From Thermomicrobiaceae bacterium (GTDB taxonomy: Bacteria > Chloroflexota > Chloroflexia > Thermomicrobiales > Thermomicrobiaceae), in the NCBI GenBank assembly GCA_014874455.1, contig JADBJL010000023.1:38104-102103 (forward strand): DNA of 64,000 nucleotides, written 5' to 3'. Position 1 is the stretch's first letter. Each line of letters starts with the position of its first letter. Both the position numbers and the translations under genes were made by a program. Shown here piece after piece: positions 9,785-19,806 of the stretch. The notes below the pieces were generated by a model, which was not told the DNA's origin, did no database searches, and was given only the letters and a program-made list of their open reading frames with translations.

Positions 9785-11053
9785 ATGGCGAGCGTGGCCG
9801 ATGTCGTGGCGAGCGTCTTCCGGAACGAGTACGGGCGCATCATCGCGGCTCTGATCCGTGACCTGGACGACTTCGACCTGGCAGAAGAAGCGATGCAGGA
9901 TGCGCTGGCTATGGCACTGGAGCGCTGGCCGGTCGACGGCGTCCCCGGCAACCCGGCAGCCTGGATCATGACCGTCGCCCGGCGCAAGGCGATCGATCGC
10001 GTTCGCCGCGAGCGTCTGGGCGTGGCCAAGTACCAGGATCTGGCGCGGGGCGCGATCGTGCGCGCCGGAGAGGATGACATGCTCGATGAGGATACGCAGT
10101 CCGCGCTGCAGGACGACCGGCTCCGGCTGATCTTCACTTGCTGCCACCCGGCGCTCAGCCTGGAGGCGCAGGTAGCGCTGGCGCTGCGCACCCTGGGTGG
10201 GCTGACCACGGCCGAGATCGCCCGCGCCTTCCTCGTCCCCGAGGCAACCATGGCGCAGCGGCTAGTGCGGGCCAAGCGGAAGATTCGCGATGCCGGTATC
10301 CCCTATCGTGTGCCGCCGGACGAGGAGCTGCCCGAGCGGCTGAGTGCGGTGCTGGGCGTCATCTATCTCATCTTCAACGAGGGCTACTCGGCGACGGCTG
10401 GGGATGAGCTGATCCGTCGCTCGCTCTGCGCTGAGGCGATCCGGCTCGGCCGGGTGCTGCGGGAGCTGATGCCAGCCGAGCCAGAGGTGCTCGGCCTGCT
10501 GGCACTGATGCTGCTGCACGATTCCCGTCGCGAGGCTCGGATCAGCCCAGCGGGCGAGCTGATCACCCTAGAGGAGCAGGACCGCTCGCGCTGGGATCGA
10601 GACCAGATCGCCGAGGGTATCGGGCTGGTCGAGCAGGCGCTGCGGATGCGACGGCCCGGCCCCTACCAGGTACAGGCGGCCATCGCGGCGCTCCACGCCC
10701 GGGCGGCATCGCCGGAGCAGACCGATTGGGCGCAGATCGCGGCGCTCTACGGAGTACTGGCTCGGATGACGCCTTCACCCGTCGTGGAGCTGAACCGGGC
10801 AGTTGCGATCGCCATGGCTGAGGGGATCGAAGCCGGGCTTGGCCTGATCGAGCGATTGGGCTCGTCGCGAGAGCTCAAGGGGTACCACCTCTACCATGCC
10901 GCGCGTGCCGACCTGCTGCGACGCCTGGGCCGCTGGGGCGAGGCGGCCGAGGCCTACCGGCGCGCACTGGAGGGTGCGGCCACGGAGCCGGAGCGCCGCT
11001 ATCTGCTCCGGCGGCTGCGCGAGGTGGAAGAGCGAGCTGCCGGAGCCGAGTGA
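9785..11053 (+). CDS. ECF RNA polymerase sigma factor with long C-terminal extension (ECF42-like)
   Basis: Sigma70 r2/r4 regions; [70 protein letters not shown]-terminal TPR-like extension; next to DGPF gene. Confidence 0.9.
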   Translation: MASVADVVASVFRNEYGRIIAALIRDLDDFDLAEEAMQDALAMALERWPVDGVPGNPAAWIMTVARRKAIDRVRRERLGVAKYQDLARGAIVRAGEDDMLDEDTQSALQDDRLRLIFTCCHPALSLEAQVALALRTLGGLTTAEIARAFLVPEATMAQRLVRAKRKIRDAGIPYRVPPDEELPERLSAVLGVIYLIFNEGYSATAGDELIRRSLCAEAIRLGRVLRELMPAEPEVLGLLALMLLHDSRREARISPAGELITLEEQDRSRWDRDQIAEGIGLVEQALRMRRPGPYQVQAAIAALHARAASPEQTDWAQIAALYGVLARMTPSPVVELNRAVAIAMAEGIEAGLGLIERLGSSRELKGYHLYHAARADLLRRLGRWGEAAEAYRRALEGAATEPERRYLLRRLREVEERAAGAE

Positions 11054-11284
11054 GCGGCCAGAGGGGCTCGCACCTCTCCCTACTACTCCATGGCGAGATC
11101 GATTGCTCGGAGACCCTGGAACGGCCGGCTTCGCGCCGAGCCGGCTTCATCCAGCGTGCGCCGTGCTGCTCGCGGCAGTGCCGGCGGAGCTACCGGCCGG
11201 GGCAATGCGGGCAGGTCGGATCGCTCCAGCGTGCTCCTGATCCACGCAGCGACGAGATCGAGCGGGTCGGTTCGCGCTCTGGGG

Positions 11285-11305
11285 AGTGACAAGTATGTTG
11301 TCACT
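11285..11305 (+). promoter_or_regulatory. Palindromic operator AGTGACAA-GTATG-TTGTCACT overlapping a promoter
   Basis: Perfect 8-bp inverted repeat; TGACAA (11287-11292) and TATGCT (11310-11315) at 17-bp spacing; just upstream of MarR-like CDS. Confidence 0.65.
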
Positions 11306-11365
11306 CTGATATGCTGCTTGTCATCATGGCTGGGCTGGACGCTGGCTGCGTGGAGCGAGGCGTCG

Positions 11366-11890
11366 ATGAGTGGAGACCTGACGAGGAGCAGCACGGATCC
11401 ACCAGGCCCGTCGGCTGCCTGGAGCGAGGCCGCGCTCGTGCTGGATCTCCTCGAGGAGGTAGTGGCGCTCTACCTCGTGCTGCGGGCTGTGGTGGCACGG
11501 GTTCATGGCCAGGGACCGGTGACGGGCGCTGTGCGTGGCCTGCTGCGCGACCTCGACCGCTTCGGGCCGCAGACCGTGCCCCAGCTTGCCTGGCGTCGGG
11601 CAGTGTCGCGCCAGGATCGCCAGGCGCTGGTGAACCGGCTGCGCGACCAGGGGCTGGTCGAGCTGATCGGGAACCCGGCTCACCGGCGCTCGCCGCTGGT
11701 GCGGCTGACGCCGCGCGGCAAGGCACTGGTGGATGAGATGACGCAGCGCGAGTCTGAGCTTCTGGCGGCGCTCGGAATTCACCTGCCCGAGGCCGACCTG
11801 CGGATCGCCGCGGACGTACTGCGGGCGATCCGGGAGCGGCTGCAGAGTCCGGAGTCCCGGCGGCTGCTGGAGCAGATACGGGAGGCGTAG
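11366..11890 (+). CDS. MarR-family winged-helix transcriptional regulator
   Basis: LVNRLRDQGLVELIGNPAHRRSPLVRLTPRGKALVDEM wHTH/wing. Confidence 0.8.
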   Translation: MSGDLTRSSTDPPGPSAAWSEAALVLDLLEEVVALYLVLRAVVARVHGQGPVTGAVRGLLRDLDRFGPQTVPQLAWRRAVSRQDRQALVNRLRDQGLVELIGNPAHRRSPLVRLTPRGKALVDEMTQRESELLAALGIHLPEADLRIAADVLRAIRERLQSPESRRLLEQIREA

Positions 11891-12024
11891 TCGTCGCCGT
11901 CGGCACCTCGCTTCCTGGCCGGCAGGCCGTATCCGGGCGGCCGTCACTGCGCTGGGGTAAGACGTTCTGCCCGGCGTAGCGAGCGCCGGGGCGTATGAGG
12001 ATGACCGCATGAGGGAGGTGGGCA

Positions 12025-12660
12025 GTGAGCCAGGAGAACGTTGTGGAGCCGGTCGGCCAGTTCGGGCGGCCCAGGGGGGTGCTGGGCCGGTTGGCCGGCT
12101 GGCTCATGGCGCTCACTAACCGGCCGCTCAACCGCTGGGCGGTCGAGGTGCTCGAGGTTCGGCCGGGGGATCATATCCTGGAGATCGGCTTCGGGCCTGG
12201 CCATCTGATCCAGTTGCTGGCCGAGCGAGCCACCGAAGGCTTTGTGGCCGGCATCGACCTCTCGGAGGTAATGGTGGAGCAGGCCGCGCGGCGCAACCGG
12301 CGGACCGTGCGGCAGGGTCGGGTGGAGCTGTGCCAGGGGAGCGTCTCCAGCCTTCCCTACGAGGATGGCCGGTTCGACAAGGTGGTTGCGGTCAACACCT
12401 TCCAGTTCTGGCCCGATCCGGAGAATGACCTGCGGGAGGTTCGGCGGGTGCTCAAGCCGGGGGGAACGCTGGTGCTTGGCCTCCGGCTGAAGAACCCGGC
12501 CCGGCGGTTCCTGGGTGGGCTGGGCCATACCGGGGACGAGGTCGCGGCGATCGGGACATTGCTGGCTGAGGCCGGCTTCACTGGCATCTCGACGCGGGGG
12601 TATCAGCAGGGGCAGGAGCGGGTGGCCTACCTGGTCGCCGCCCGCCCGCTCACCGGCTGA
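12025..12660 (+). CDS. Class I SAM-dependent methyltransferase
   Basis: ILEIGFGPGHLIQLLAERA; GIDLSEVMVEQA; DKVVAVNTFQFWPDP; LKPGGTLVLG. Confidence 0.9.
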   Translation: MSQENVVEPVGQFGRPRGVLGRLAGWLMALTNRPLNRWAVEVLEVRPGDHILEIGFGPGHLIQLLAERATEGFVAGIDLSEVMVEQAARRNRRTVRQGRVELCQGSVSSLPYEDGRFDKVVAVNTFQFWPDPENDLREVRRVLKPGGTLVLGLRLKNPARRFLGGLGHTGDEVAAIGTLLAEAGFTGISTRGYQQGQERVAYLVAARPLTG

Positions 12661-12904
12661 CGTGCCTCCCGCGAGGGCCTTCCCTCTCGGCCGGGTAGCC
12701 GGGATCCAGTGTCCGGACGCCCGGTACCGTTGCGTTTTGGCAATGCGATCGTGATGATCTCCTGGTTGCCGGCAGGACGCTCGCGCGGCCCTACTGCGGC
12801 GACGAGGAGATGTTGCGGGGGCCACGCCCATCCGTGGCCTGGTTCTGTGTATTCACGCTCGTGAAATTAGGACGCTGCGCTATTTTCGCCAAGCCCGTGA
12901 AGTG

Positions 12905-13360
12905 CTAAGAGTAGTCCGGCAAGGGCGTTCGCTCGGCATCGCCTAACGCTCGCAAGCGCGCGCGGAACGCCCCGTCCGGCGGCTCGCTGTCGAGCATGCG
13001 GGCCTGGACGCCCCGGATTGCGCTCCGGTATTCCACTGTCACGCCGTCGACGAGCACGCGGTGGAAGGCGCGGTTGCGCGCCTCCGGTGTGGAGCCTCCA
13101 GGGCTGGTGAGCTTGCGGAACGCGTCCTCCAGCGCATCGTAGGGCAGATCCGGGTTGAGCCGGATCAGGGCATCCTGCAGGCACTGCTTGAGAACGACCT
13201 CGCGGTAGTCGGCGCGCTCGGCGAACGGCTCCCCCGGCGCAATGTCCGGGCCGTGCTTGATCTCCCAGCCGAGTGATTCGAGCCAGGCGAGGGCGGCGGA
13301 TTCGACGAGGGGTTCTGTCAGGTATGCCAGAGTTCCTCCGGTTTGAAGGTGGCCGCCTGC
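12905..13360 (-). pseudogene. Type I restriction endonuclease R subunit (HsdR) N-terminal fragment
   Basis: [58 protein letters not shown]...[13 protein letters not shown] matches HsdR N-terminus; ends after ~150 aa with no helicase motifs. Confidence 0.7.
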
Positions 13361-13580
13361 GGGTTTTCCGGGTCGCACGCCCAGCGCATCGGGTTTTCAA
13401 TGATGTATTGTCGAATGCGGGCCAGGGATTGGTCGTTTCTAATGATGTGTTCGTAGTAGTTGCGTTGCCACAATCGCCCAGGGAACGATGGCCAACCATG
13501 TCGTTTTACGCCCTCAATGTACCGTCGTGTGGTTAATGTTTTGAACCGTTGCACTACGTCCCCCAGCGAGAAGACGGTAG

Positions 13581-13602
13581 GGGCAACCCCCTGTGGTTGC
13601 CC
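13581..13602. repeat. REP-like palindrome GGGCAACC-CCCTGT-GGTTGCCC inside RAYT ORF
   Basis: Perfect 8-bp inverted repeat arms. Confidence 0.75.
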
Positions 13603-13611
13603 GTGCCCCTC

Positions 13612-13671
13612 GGCATCGGGGCGGACACAGGGGTCCGCGGCATCGGGGCGGACACAGGGGTCCGCCCCTAC
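13612..13671. repeat. Two tandem 27-bp copies GGCATCGGGGCGGACACAGGGGTCCGC, each with a palindrome
   Basis: Perfect direct repeat 13612-13638 / 13639-13665; GGGGCGGAC-ACAGGG-GTCCGCCCC at 13645-13668. Confidence 0.85.
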
Positions 13672-14183
13672 AAGGACGATGATGCCGTGGATGTGATTCG
13701 GCATGACGACGAATGCATCAATACCGACCCCCGGGTAAAATGCCGGCATTTCTTCCCATACGGTCTTTACCATGTGCCCAGCGGCGTTCAACCGCATTTC
13801 CCCATCCACAATGCCACCAAACACACAGGCGCGGCCTTGAGTGACGATGGTCACAAAATAGGCCCCTGCCTGCGCGTAATCGTGTCCTTTCAGGCGGATC
13901 GATCGGCGATGGTGGCATTCCGGATTGAAAGTCATAACCCCCGCTCCGCGAGGAACCGGTCCACATGCTTCATCCGGATCGCTCCACGACTCGAGCGAAC
14001 CGAGAACCCGTACGCAGCTCTGGGCCTGCACGGAGAGCGTACACCCCTCTCGAAGGAGAATACCCAACGATTCCTCACGACCCTCGCCGGTTCCGTCCTG
14101 CCCCGGCCCGACCAGCCGAAGCCCGGAATGAAGGTGACCTACCTTCCTCGACGCCGATAAAGGGGACCGCATCGGAGCCCGAT

Positions 14184-14205
14184 GGCAGGCGCGCCGGCGC
14201 CTGCC
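14184..14205. repeat. Hairpin GGCAGGCGC-GCCG-GCGCCTGCC abutting the alr stop codon
   Basis: Perfect 9-bp arms; ends one base before the alanine racemase stop; could be a terminator stem or REP unit. Confidence 0.55.
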
Positions 14206-15423
14206 CTACGGGCGCTCTTCGACCAGGCCGGCGAGATCGCTGACCGCTACTGGTTGGCCGCCGCGCAGGAAGATGCGCGGCACACGAGCCGCCAGCGCCG
14301 TCACGACCTCGTAGGGGATCGTTCCGCACAGCTCGGCGATGTCGACTGCCGTCATCTCCCCGCTTCGCCCGTCGCCGAGCACGAGCGCCGGCTCACCCGC
14401 CTCGACTCCACCCACCCGGCTGACCTCGATGACCGTCTGATCCATGCACACCCGCCCCCGGATGGGGCAGCGCGCACCCCGGACGACGAACCAGCCGCGG
14501 TTGGACAGCAGCCGGAACAGCCCATCGCCGTAGCCGATCGGCGCCAGGCCGCAGCGCATCGCTCGCTCGGCCACGAAGGTATGGCCGTAGGAGATCCCCT
14601 CGCCGTCCGCCACGGTGAAGACCCGCGCCAGCCGGGTTACCAGCCGCAGGGCCGGCCGGACATCCGGCGGCGCTGGCACCGGGGCGGAGGGTGGCAGCCC
14701 GTAGAGGACGATCCCGGCGCGCACGAGCCGCTCGCCGGGCAGGTCGGCGTCGCCGACGACGCCCCGGAGCGTGGCCGCGCTGTTCGCCTGATGGACGACG
14801 CGCGGGGCGATACCGTGCCTCGCCAGGAGGTGCCGTACCTGACGGATGCGGCGCGCTTGCTCCTGGAGAAAGCCGGGGTCGGGCTCGTCGGCAGTGGCGA
14901 AGTGGGTGAAGAGGCCCTCCAGCTCCAGCCGCGGGTCGGCAGCGATCGCCTGCGCGAGTTCCAGGGCCTGATCCATCGCTACGCCGAACCGGCGCATCCC
15001 AGTGTCGACCTTGAGGTGCAGCCGCGCCGGGCCAAGATTCCCGCTGGCGGCCCGGGCGACGGCCGCGACGTCGGCCGCCGAACCCACCGCCAGCGCCAGG
15101 TCGGCGTCGAGCGCCGGCTGGAGCAGGGCGTAGTTCGGCGGGCCGAGCACCAGCACCGGCGCGGTGATGCCAGCGCCGCGGAGGGCCAGCCCCTCCTCGA
15201 TCCGCGCTACCCCCAGCCAGCGCGCTCCGGCGGCGAGCAGCGCCCGGGCGCAGGGGATCAGCCCGTGCCCGTAGGCATTCGCCTTCACGATGCCCATCAG
15301 GCCCACGTCGTCGGGCAACCGCGCCCGCACGGCCTGGACATTGCCGGCCAGCGCATCGAGGTCGACCAGCGCGTGGGTGCCGGCCTGCGCTGCCGCTAGC
15401 CGGTCGGCGAATGTCAGTGCCAT
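14206..15423 (-). CDS. alr: Alanine racemase
   Basis: ALVDLDALAGNVQAVRARLPDDVGLMGIVKANAYGHG PLP-Lys motif; LHLKVDTGMRRFGV; RGRVCMDQTVIEVS. Confidence 0.95.
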   Translation of the reverse strand: MALTFADRLAAAQAGTHALVDLDALAGNVQAVRARLPDDVGLMGIVKANAYGHGLIPCARALLAAGARWLGVARIEEGLALRGAGITAPVLVLGPPNYALLQPALDADLALAVGSAADVAAVARAASGNLGPARLHLKVDTGMRRFGVAMDQALELAQAIAADPRLELEGLFTHFATADEPDPGFLQEQARRIRQVRHLLARHGIAPRVVHQANSAATLRGVVGDADLPGERLVRAGIVLYGLPPSAPVPAPPDVRPALRLVTRLARVFTVADGEGISYGHTFVAERAMRCGLAPIGYGDGLFRLLSNRGWFVVRGARCPIRGRVCMDQTVIEVSRVGGVEAGEPALVLGDGRSGEMTAVDIAELCGTIPYEVVTALAARVPRIFLRGGQPVAVSDLAGLVEERP

Positions 15424-15621
15424 CCCCTGTCCCCCGCTCCCGCTACCTCCAGCGTGCCCCCTGCCGATCGTATGCGCTGAGGTAGGTCTCTGCCAAGCGG
15501 GCCCCGACCCGCACGAGGGCAGCGGGCTATACTGGGCCTGGTGGCCGTTCTCGGGCTGCTGAGTCGGGACGGGGCCTGAGGGATCGAGCGAGCTGGGCCC
15601 TTGCTTGGAGAGGAGGAGACC

Positions 15622-16881
15622 GTGCAGCCAGACGAGAGCGCCGAGCAGCGTGTCCTGCGCCAGGTTCGCTTCGGCGACGAGCAGCCCACCTGGATCCGCC
15701 CCAGCTACGATGGCTTCGGCATCGCCAACCTCCCCTGGTCGCTCCTCGGCGCACTCGGCGGTGAACCCCAAGGGCCGCCGGTCTCTGCCGAGGTCTGGCC
15801 GCAGCCGCTCGCCGCTGGGGTCGAGGCCGTCCTGCTGCTCATCGTCGACGGGCTGGGCTACCGGCGCCTCCAGGAGACGATGGCCGAAGGGATCACTCCG
15901 GCGCTGGCCCGGCTGCGCGAGCAAGCCGCCTGGTTCCCGCTCACCTCGATCTTCCCCTCGACCACCGCGGCGGCCTTGACCACGCTAGCGACCGGCCAGC
16001 CGCCGGCCCGGCACGGGCTGGTCGGCTTCACCTGCTACCTGCGCGAGTTCGGGATGCTGAGCAACCTGCTCTTCTGGACTCCGCTCGGCAAGTTCCCCAG
16101 CTATGCCAGCCAGGGGCTCGACCCGCGTGCCTTCCTCCCGGTGCCCACCATCGCTGGGCTGGCTACTCAGCAGGGGATCGACTCCGTCGTGGTGGCCCCG
16201 GAGACCTTTCGGGAGACACCGCTGACGCGCATGCACTCCGCGGCGGCCCGCTACCTCGGCTACCGGACGGCCGGCGAGTTCGTCGCGCACGTGCACCTGG
16301 CACTGGCCAGGCCAGGCCCGCTCCTGGTCACGGCATACTGGGACACGATCGACAACCTGGGGCACTTCTCCGGGCCGGATCACCCAGCGACCTTGGCCGA
16401 GCTGCGGCTGCTCGACCGGCTCCTCGTCGATGAGCTGCTGGCGCGCTTGCCCCGGCGCGACGTGCTCGTCGTCCTCACCGCCGACCATGGCATGGTCGCG
16501 CTCGACTCCGCGCGCGAGCACCGGCTGAACGGGCTGCCGCTCCTCGAGCGGGCCGCGGTTCCCCCGGGAGGCGAGCGGCGGGCCGTCTACTGGTATGTCC
16601 GCTCGGAGGAGCGGGAGGCGCTCCGGCAGGAGCTGCTGGAGCTGGCCGGTGAGGACGGCTGGCTCGCCGGCGGCGAGGCGCTCCTGCGCGAGGGGCTGCT
16701 CGGCCCGCCGCCGCACCACCCCGAAGCAGCCTGGCGGGTAGGAGACTTCGTCCTGATCGCCCGCGGCGGCGCCAGTTTCCCCTATGACCCACCCGGCATC
16801 ACCCCGCGCCCCTCGTTCGGCGCGCATGCCGGCCTGGAAGCCGAGGAGCAGCTCGTCCCCTGCCTGGTCTGGCGGCCCTAA
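15622..16881 (+). CDS. Alkaline phosphatase/phosphodiesterase superfamily protein
   Basis: LLLIVDGLGYRRL; FPSTTAAALTTLATGQPPARHGLVGF; VLTADHGMVAL; FGAHAGL. Confidence 0.85.
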   Translation: MQPDESAEQRVLRQVRFGDEQPTWIRPSYDGFGIANLPWSLLGALGGEPQGPPVSAEVWPQPLAAGVEAVLLLIVDGLGYRRLQETMAEGITPALARLREQAAWFPLTSIFPSTTAAALTTLATGQPPARHGLVGFTCYLREFGMLSNLLFWTPLGKFPSYASQGLDPRAFLPVPTIAGLATQQGIDSVVVAPETFRETPLTRMHSAAARYLGYRTAGEFVAHVHLALARPGPLLVTAYWDTIDNLGHFSGPDHPATLAELRLLDRLLVDELLARLPRRDVLVVLTADHGMVALDSAREHRLNGLPLLERAAVPPGGERRAVYWYVRSEEREALRQELLELAGEDGWLAGGEALLREGLLGPPPHHPEAAWRVGDFVLIARGGASFPYDPPGITPRPSFGAHAGLEAEEQLVPCLVWRP

Positions 16882-16932
16882 GCCCTACTGCCGTCCGGCC
16901 ATCGCGACGAACCAGGAGCCTCGCTGGCGATG

Positions 16933-18489
16933 CTACTCGCCCTTCGACTGGGGTGCGGTAACCTGTGGCGCTCGGGTGGGGATCGGCTGGCGAGGGAAGC
17001 TGAGCACGACCAGCGCGAACGCGAGCACGACCGCGATCAGGATGCCGAGGTAGACCGCGCCGAGCGCATCGGCCAGGGCCGCGCGCAGGGTGGCGAGCTG
17101 GGCAGGATCGAGCGCGGCTCGCAGTTCGGGGTTGAGCAGTGCGTTGCTCGATGTCTCCGAGGTAGCCATGCCCAGCCGCGAGCGCATGGCAGCGCTGAGC
17201 ACCGTCCCCAGCGCGGCGACCCCGACCGCCCCGCCGATAGTGCGCGAGAACCCGACGAGCGCGGTGACGATGCCCCGCTCCTCCCAACCGACCGCGTTCT
17301 GCACCGCGATGATGAACGCCGTCGAGCTGAAGCCCATCCCGATCCCGAAGAGCGCCGCTACCACCACCGGCCAGAGCAACTCCGCGCGGCCCGGCACGAA
17401 CTGGAGGAGCAGCCCGGCCAGGAGCATCGCAGTCATCCCGGCCACGACCGATGTCCGGAAGCTGAAGCGCAGGATGATCCGGCCCGAAGCTGTCGAGGCC
17501 AGCGACCAGCCGAGCGCGAACGGCATCACGACGGTGCCAGCGGTGATCGCGGTGCCGCCGAGCACGCCCTGGACGAAGAGCGGCAGGTACGAGGTGACAC
17601 CGAACATCCCGGCACCGATCAGGACGCCACCGGCGAAGACGACACCGATCAGGCGCCGCCGGAAGAGCCGCAGCGGCAGCACCGGCTCCCCGGCCCGCGA
17701 TTCGACGCGGAGGAAGACCCCGAGCAGAAGAGCGCCGACTGCCAGGCTCCCAACAACATCGGGTGCCGCCCAGCCCCGGCCCTCACCCGCCCGCAGCAGG
17801 CCGAGCAGGAGCAGCGCCAGCCCCGCTGTCAGCGCGAGCGCACCGGCGTAGTCGATGCGGTGCGGCCGCCGCACGATGCGCTCGCGCAACGCCAGGCCGA
17901 TCAGGAGCAAGGAAGCGAGCCCGAAGGGGATGTTGACGTAGAAGACCCAGCGCCAGCTCAACGTGTCGGTGATGAAGCCGCCGACGATCGGCCCGGCCAC
18001 GGCCGAGGTGCCCCAGACCGCGCTGGTCAGCCCCTGGAGGCGGGCCCGCTGCTCGATCGAGAAGAGATCGCCGAGGATGGTCAGCGTGACCGGGATGATC
18101 CCGCCTGCCCCCAGGCCCTGCAACATGCGGAAGAGCACGAGCTGGGGCATCGATTGGGCGAGGCCGCACAGGATCGAGCCGAGCAGGAAGAGCAGCGTGG
18201 CGACGACGAACAGCCGCCTCCGCCCGTACAGGTCGGCCAGGCGGCCGTAGAGTGGCACCGTCGTGGTCGACGTCAGCAGGTAGCCCGAGAAGACCCAGGG
18301 ATAGAGCGCCAGCCCGCCGAGCTGGCCGACGATGGTCGGCATGGCTGTGCCCACGATGCTGGTATCCAGCGCCGCCAGGAAGGTGCCGAACAGCACGCCG
18401 GTGACCACGGCGATCTGCCCGCCGCGGCTAAGTTCGCGCGGTGGCTCCTCGTGGGTCGAGATCTCCGGCGCGCGCAGCGGACGTCCCAT
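16933..18489 (-). CDS. MFS transporter, DHA2/EmrB-QacA family
   Basis: GTFLAALDTSIVGTAMPTIVGQLGG; 14-TM-like; LYGRLADLYGRRRLF; LGAGGIIPVTLTILGDLF. Confidence 0.9.
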   Translation of the reverse strand: MGRPLRAPEISTHEEPPRELSRGGQIAVVTGVLFGTFLAALDTSIVGTAMPTIVGQLGGLALYPWVFSGYLLTSTTTVPLYGRLADLYGRRRLFVVATLLFLLGSILCGLAQSMPQLVLFRMLQGLGAGGIIPVTLTILGDLFSIEQRARLQGLTSAVWGTSAVAGPIVGGFITDTLSWRWVFYVNIPFGLASLLLIGLALRERIVRRPHRIDYAGALALTAGLALLLLGLLRAGEGRGWAAPDVVGSLAVGALLLGVFLRVESRAGEPVLPLRLFRRRLIGVVFAGGVLIGAGMFGVTSYLPLFVQGVLGGTAITAGTVVMPFALGWSLASTASGRIILRFSFRTSVVAGMTAMLLAGLLLQFVPGRAELLWPVVVAALFGIGMGFSSTAFIIAVQNAVGWEERGIVTALVGFSRTIGGAVGVAALGTVLSAAMRSRLGMATSETSSNALLNPELRAALDPAQLATLRAALADALGAVYLGILIAVVLAFALVVLSFPRQPIPTRAPQVTAPQSKGE

Positions 18490-18774
18490 CGTGCCTGCCG
18501 CCCCCCTTCGCGCTCGACTCCCAGGTCGGCAGTGAGGCATCCTCCGGATCGAGGGCACGGCTCAGTATAGGCCCCGCCCCGCTCGGCGGCTATCTTCTGC
18601 GAGGCAGGCGAGGGTGCCAGCACTGCTCGGCCGAGCGCAGCCAGCGCAACGGACGCCAGAGCAGCACAGAGTGCAGCCAGTACTGGCCGAGGCAAAGCCA
18701 CTGTGGAGCGCCCGCTGGGGCTACGATAGGCCAGCAGGCCGCTCGGGAGCGGATTCTGGCGACCTGGAGGGATC

Positions 18775-19500
18775 TTGTCGCGGGCGGATGCGCTGATCCT
18801 GGAGGCCGCGATGGGCGTGCGAGCGCTCATGCATGCTGAGCTGCAGGAGGTGCTCGCGCACGTGGCGCAGGCCGGTTTCGACCCGAGACCGGACAAACGG
18901 GGGAGGACGAACGCCGAGGCGCACTACCGCAAGCATGTTGAGCGATTTCGGGAGTGGCCACCGGGAACCACACTCGAGACCTACCTCGAGAGTGCTCGGC
19001 GCGTCATCCTGGATCGGCGAAGCAGCATCTTTACGAGTCGCTATGCAGGCTATGGCAGCTCGCTGTGATTCGAAGAGCGGACGAGCTGCGCGGGCCAGGA
19101 GGGTCGAACTCGGGCACTGGACGACGGTATTCCAGCCAAGGGATCTTGAGCACGATTTCCTTTATGCCACGAAGCGGGAGCACCTGCGACGGCTACGGCG
19201 GCGGAGCTGAAGCGATCGATCGATCTCAATCTGGATATCGTCGACTTCGAGATCAAGGACGTTTCGGAGCTTGCCCCGACCTGGGATGATGAGCCCGGCG
19301 ATATCCACGCCGCGGAAGAGCTGGCGTGGAACTCGACCATGTCCCGGCTGCGGCTCGACCTCGACCCTGCTTACCGCTTGGGCCAGATGACGCCCGAGCA
19401 GGCCGAGCGCTATCGCCGGCTGCTCCGGCGCCTCGAGGATCTCCTTCCGGTCATCGAGCGGCTCGGCTTGACCAGGCCACCGGTGCCGCTCCAGCCCTAG
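18775..19500 (+). pseudogene. Conserved hypothetical gene apparently broken by three -1 frameshifts
   Basis: Coding-like segments in successive frames: MSRADALILEAAMG..SRYAGYG / QLAVIRRADELRGPGGS / VELGHWTTVFQPRDLEHDFLYATKREHLRRLRRR / ELKRSIDLNLDIVDFEIKDVSELAPTWDDEPG...PVPLQP*. Confidence 0.55.
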
Positions 19501-19806
19501 GCTGCCCCGCGACCCACCTGCTCACCACCCGTTACCCCTCCCTGCTGGCAAGGCTTTCGCCGTCGCGCGGCTCTTTCCACTCTTACCTCGATACTGCCGC
19601 TGATTCGGATGGCGGTGTCGTTCGGCCATGGCGTTTCGGCGCCAGCCGGTTCGCCTGTCGGCGTTGCTCTCCGGAGTGCAGGGATTGCCGGCAGTGAAGG
19701 GCCCCTTCTGCTGGGTGGTCACTCGGCCAGGCAGCACCCTCCTTGCGGAAACCGCGCGAGCGGGGCAAGATGCTCGGGCAGGTACGTCAGCGGAGGAGGT
19801 CGCGCG

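Larger units (their letters stand above)
13318..13935 (-). mobile_element. REP-associated tyrosine transposase (RAYT, TnpA_REP/Y1-like)
   Basis: RRSIRLKGHDYAQAGAYFVTIVTQGR...VVMPNHIHGIIVL...[30 protein letters not shown]. Confidence 0.9.

Noticed and set aside
16930-18570. 546-aa plus-strand ORF
   Set aside because: Antisense to the MFS transporter; charged low-complexity translation
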